Shown one piece after another: positions 7,272-9,340 of a DNA stretch of 9,340 bases. The notes beneath the pieces are model-generated. The model saw only the letters and a list, made by a program, of their open reading frames with translations, searched no databases and was not told the origin of the DNA. The first letter of the stretch is position 1; every line of letters begins with the position of its first letter. The stretch lies in assembly GCA_023229045.1 (NCBI GenBank), contig JALOAB010000074.1, positions 1 to 9,340 on the forward strand, given 5' to 3'. This DNA comes from Fidelibacterota bacterium. GTDB lineage: Bacteria > Fidelibacterota > UBA2242. The position numbers and the translations under genes were made by a program.

Positions 7272-7584
7272 TTTGTTTGTCCTCGATAAACGCGTCTGGA
7301 ATATCCAAATCCTCAAGTGTGCTTAACTCTTGCCGGGACTTGGCCGATAACTCAAACTGGCCGGTGACATGGCTATCGCCCAAACGCGGAATTACAAAAA
7401 TCAAAAGTTTCGCTAGCGCGTCAACGCGATCACGCGGTTCTAATTGCATGAGTAATTCGTCCAGACTTTCGATGTGTCCGGTCAAAGCATCCTTCAGACT
7501 TGCCCGAAACTCTGTTGTCAATTTGTTCGGGACGCCTGCCGGACGGCCAGCCGGGTTGTTTGAAATTCCTTTTCGTGGTGCCAT
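7264..7584 (-). CDS. DUF5681-like small phage/element protein
   Basis: A 106-residue protein whose N-terminus (KGISNNPAGRPAGVPNK) matches the basic NPxGRPxGxPNK signature of DUF5681-like proteins common in phages and integrative elements. The rest is predicted helical (SLKDALTGHIESLDELLMQL, then RDRVDALAKLLIFVIPRL) with an acidic tail (LEDLDIPDAFIEDKQND). No enzymatic motif is seen. The family has no firm function that I can state; the basic arm suggests nucleic-acid binding. The ATG at 7584 follows an AAGGATT ribosome binding site. It starts 36 bp after dnaB and overlaps the HTH gene downstream by 8 bases. Confidence 0.75.
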   Translation of the reverse strand: MAPRKGISNNPAGRPAGVPNKLTTEFRASLKDALTGHIESLDELLMQLEPRDRVDALAKLLIFVIPRLGDSHVTGQFELSAKSRQELSTLEDLDIPDAFIEDKQND

Positions 7585-7620
7585 TTTTTAATCCTTTCTG
7601 TTTGAAAAAAACAAAAGTTT

Positions 7621-8847
7621 TCAATGTTTATTATCACTAAAATTTTTAAATATTCCATCAAGGAAGGTTAGTCTGAACAGGCCGGTTTCGCCGTTGCGAT
7701 TTTTGGCTAAATCGAAATAAGCCGTGTTGCGTTCTGTAAGTTCTTTAGCGTTTCGATCACGGTAAAATAAAAGAACATAGTCCGCGTCTTGCTCCAACGC
7801 GCCGCTATCCCGCAAATGTTCAAGTTTAGGAACATCATCGACGCCTTTACGATTGAGTTGTGATAGGCCTAAAACCGCAACCTGATTCTTAATTGCGAAT
7901 CGTTTCAACGATCCTGATATTGCAGTCAATTCCTGATTTCGGCTCTCACCCTTGCCGGTGACAAGTTGCAGGTGATCCACCACCAGCAAGCGGATTTTAT
8001 AACGTCTGATAAGCAGGTTCGCCCGTGATAATATCGACGCTATATTACCATCGCCCGAATCGTCAACGTAAAGCGGACAGTTGGCTAAGAATGAAGTTGC
8101 TGGGATAATATCTTTCCCGGTCTCCAAAACTAAGCGGTTGAATATTTGATTCCCGGTCATTTCCAAAGAGACATAACCGACGGGTATTCCCACCCGGATC
8201 AGATTGTAGCACACGCCCAGCGCAAAGGCCGTTTTCCCTGATGACGTTGCCCCGGCCAGATACATCAAATCGCCCGGCTTAAAACCTTCAATCAGATTAT
8301 CAAGGCCAATGAATCCGGTCTTTAAGCGATTGTCTTTTCCGGCCATTCGTCGGTCATATTCAGCTAAATAATCGCTGGCAACATCCATAAAATTCCGAAA
8401 GTCCCGATGTTTTATGCCGGTCTCAATGGTTTCCAGTACGCTAAACACTTCGGACTTTATCTCTTGCAGGTCAGCCGTTTCTAAACGCGGTAACAGTTCG
8501 CCTAAGCGCGTGTAGATTTCGCGCCTTTGCCAGTATTCGATCAACCTAATTTCGTCCTGATGAATAGTTGCGCTTGATATAACGCCTTCAGTCATCCCGG
8601 TCAGATAGTACGATCCGCCGACCTTTTCCAAGTCACCGGATTTTTTCAGGCGATCAATTACGGCCAGTTCGTCTGGTGTTTTACATTCAGCGTTTAGGCC
8701 GACAATAGCCTGATATATTACCCTGTGATTAGGATCGGAAAAGTGTTTATCCTGCAACCACTCCAGCCGGGCAAAAGAATCAGGATCGAATAACAATATG
8801 CCTAAGAGTTCGCGCTCAGTTTCTAAGTCTCGAAATTTCTCAATCAT
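7621..8847 (-). CDS. dnaB: Replicative DNA helicase, DnaB family (element-encoded)
   Basis: A 408-residue hexameric 5'-3' helicase that would unwind the element's DNA during replication. The DnaB N-terminal domain is recognisable at about 5-110 (ETERELLGILLFDPDSF, VGGSYYL), followed by a linker helix and the RecA-like motor. Walker A is GATSSGKT (199-206), Walker B is LLVVDHLQL (287-295), and the conserved LRDSGALEQDAD (345-356) and AKNRNGETG (381-389) segments are intact. It is shorter than typical chromosomal DnaB (about 450-470). One visible cause is the segment between SLEM (227-230) and PLYVDD (258-263), roughly 15-20 residues shorter than usual. The start overlaps the stop of the initiator-like gene by ATGA. 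No separate helicase loader (DnaC-like) gene follows in the window, so the initiator itself may load the helicase. Confidence 0.93.
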   Translation of the reverse strand: MIEKFRDLETERELLGILLFDPDSFARLEWLQDKHFSDPNHRVIYQAIVGLNAECKTPDELAVIDRLKKSGDLEKVGGSYYLTGMTEGVISSATIHQDEIRLIEYWQRREIYTRLGELLPRLETADLQEIKSEVFSVLETIETGIKHRDFRNFMDVASDYLAEYDRRMAGKDNRLKTGFIGLDNLIEGFKPGDLMYLAGATSSGKTAFALGVCYNLIRVGIPVGYVSLEMTGNQIFNRLVLETGKDIIPATSFLANCPLYVDDSGDGNIASILSRANLLIRRYKIRLLVVDHLQLVTGKGESRNQELTAISGSLKRFAIKNQVAVLGLSQLNRKGVDDVPKLEHLRDSGALEQDADYVLLFYRDRNAKELTERNTAYFDLAKNRNGETGLFRLTFLDGIFKNFSDNKH

Positions 8848-9340
8848 TGGTTTTGCTCCGTGAATCTTCTTTTGAACTTTTCTATTTCCTGTTCCTTTTG
8901 GTCATCATCGGTCTGTTTATTCCAACGGTTATTATTGCGCAACCAGGTTTGGAAACGACGTTTTACATCGAAAACCTTTTCCATTTGCCAGCGTTCTTTC
9001 TTGCCATTTGGATTAGTCTCAGTCCAGTAATCAAGGAATTCTTGCTTATGTTGTAAGTCTTCCGGTTTACAATCAGATTCGATTTCAGAAAAAAGGGAAA
9101 CAAGCGATTTGCTAAAATCACCCCTTCTTTCTTTAATTCTTGTATTATTGTTTGTGTCCACTTTTTGAGGGTGTTCGTTTTTTTGCCTGTCCAGTTGCCT
9201 GTCCTGATTTTCTGTTTTCTCGTCGGGAATTGCCTGTCCAGTTGCCTGTCCTAAATTTTGAGTTTGCCTGTCCTTTGCCTGTCCTTTGCCTGTCCAATTA
9301 TCCGGCTGATATTCTTTCCATCTCGATATAAAAACGATTG
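8844..9340 (-). CDS. Replication initiator-like protein (lambda O/DnaD-like role), 5' partial
   Basis: The frame is open without a stop to the window edge, giving at least 164 residues; a GTG at 9161 could start a shorter form, but the protein clearly continues upstream. The first visible residues, IVFISRWKEYQPDNW, resemble the end of the N-terminal winged-helix domain of phage and plasmid initiators. Next comes a polar Q/D/R/G-rich linker (TGKGQAKDRQTQ and similar) encoded by the iteron array. The C-terminal domain carries FLDYWTETNPNGKKERWQ and VKRRFQTWLRNNNRW, a pattern known from replication proteins of Bacteroidota-like phages and elements, where it precedes a basic tail. Coupling by ATGA to a DnaB helicase supports a role in origin recognition and helicase recruitment. 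The role is inferred from layout and motif resemblance, not proven. Confidence 0.75.
   Translation of the reverse strand, partial: IVFISRWKEYQPDNWTGKGQAKDRQTQNLGQATGQAIPDEKTENQDRQLDRQKNEHPQKVDTNNNTRIKERRGDFSKSLVSLFSEIESDCKPEDLQHKQEFLDYWTETNPNGKKERWQMEKVFDVKRRFQTWLRNNNRWNKQTDDDQKEQEIEKFKRRFTEQNQ
9121..9182. other. AT-rich segment beside the iterons, candidate unwinding region
   Basis: About two thirds A+T, with long pyrimidine runs on the + strand, directly on the helicase-gene side of the iteron array. In lambda the AT-rich part of ori lies beside the iterons within gene O, on the side of the downstream gene, which is the layout here. It is only modestly richer in A+T than some coding sequence nearby, so this is tentative. 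Confidence 0.3.
9183..9295. repeat. Seven iterons TTGCCTGTCC, candidate replication origin
   Basis: Exact 10-bp copies begin at 9183, 9195, 9230, 9242, 9264, 9275 and 9286, all in one orientation. The steps are 12, 35, 12, 22, 11 and 11 bp, mostly close to whole helical turns. The stretch 9183-9205 is repeated perfectly at 9230-9252 (23 bp). The array lies inside the initiator-like gene. Copies fall in all three codon phases (reading TGK, GQA or DRQ), so the DNA rather than the peptide is what is conserved. This matches the lambda-type plan of iterons inside the initiator gene. Confidence 0.75.

Noticed and set aside
7585..7620. T-rich gap after dnaB as a terminator on the - strand
   Set aside because: There is a run of T but no GC-containing stem before it; the next gene has its own ribosome binding site, and the operon probably continues.
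9159..9161. GTG as the start of the initiator-like gene
   Set aside because: The frame stays open to the window edge and the upstream residues match the end of an initiator N-terminal domain, so the gene is cut by the window rather than starting here.
9298..9306. Possible DnaA box (TTATCCGGC)
   Set aside because: The last three bases differ from the TTATNCACA consensus; a single poor match beside the iterons is not meaningful.
9140..9331. A + strand reading frame of 63 codons rich in CPVACP-like repeats
   Set aside because: It is the complement of the iteron array; its cysteine-proline repeats only reflect the DNA repeat, and the opposite strand carries the continuing initiator frame.

Overview
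The window joins two unlike regions: a chromosomal two-component signalling locus on the + strand (1-4525) and the left end of an integrative element, prophage or phage-like, whose genes all lie on the - strand (4804-9340, continuing past the right edge). The organism cannot be named from this alone. A sigma-54 response regulator paired with a very long propeller-bearing histidine kinase, together with phage genes of the kind seen in Bacteroidota-like genomes, suggests a Gram-negative-type bacterium of the wider FCB group (for example Calditrichota or KSB1-like). That is an inference.

Host side: the 3' part of an NtrC-type sigma-54 activator (AAA+ domain and Fis-type HTH complete, receiver domain cut off by the window edge) is followed with no gap by a sensor kinase of about 1145 residues. 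The kinase has an N-terminal Reg_prop-like region, seven FG-GAP/calcium-loop repeats, three membrane helices and a C-terminal histidine kinase core. Its best start appears to be an ATT codon overlapping the regulator's stop codon, because this is what supplies a signal peptide.

Junction (4526-4803): 278 bases with no gene. It holds two near-identical 19-bp direct repeats 132 bp apart and a 14-bp-stem hairpin. It probably contains the element's left boundary, but the att core cannot be fixed without the right end or an empty site.

Element side, in the direction of transcription (right to left): a replication-initiator-like gene cut by the window edge, which carries seven TTGCCTGTCC iterons; a compact DnaB-type helicase overlapping it by ATGA; a small DUF5681-like protein; a small HTH protein; and a solitary beta-class DNA adenine methyltransferase. 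A 127-bp gap with a near-perfect sigma-70 promoter follows, then a 58-residue excisionase-like HTH protein and a complete tyrosine integrase. The initiator-helicase pair with iterons inside the initiator gene resembles the lambda O-P/ori arrangement and suggests an element that can replicate after excision. The iteron array, read in all three codon phases, is the most interesting signal in the window.
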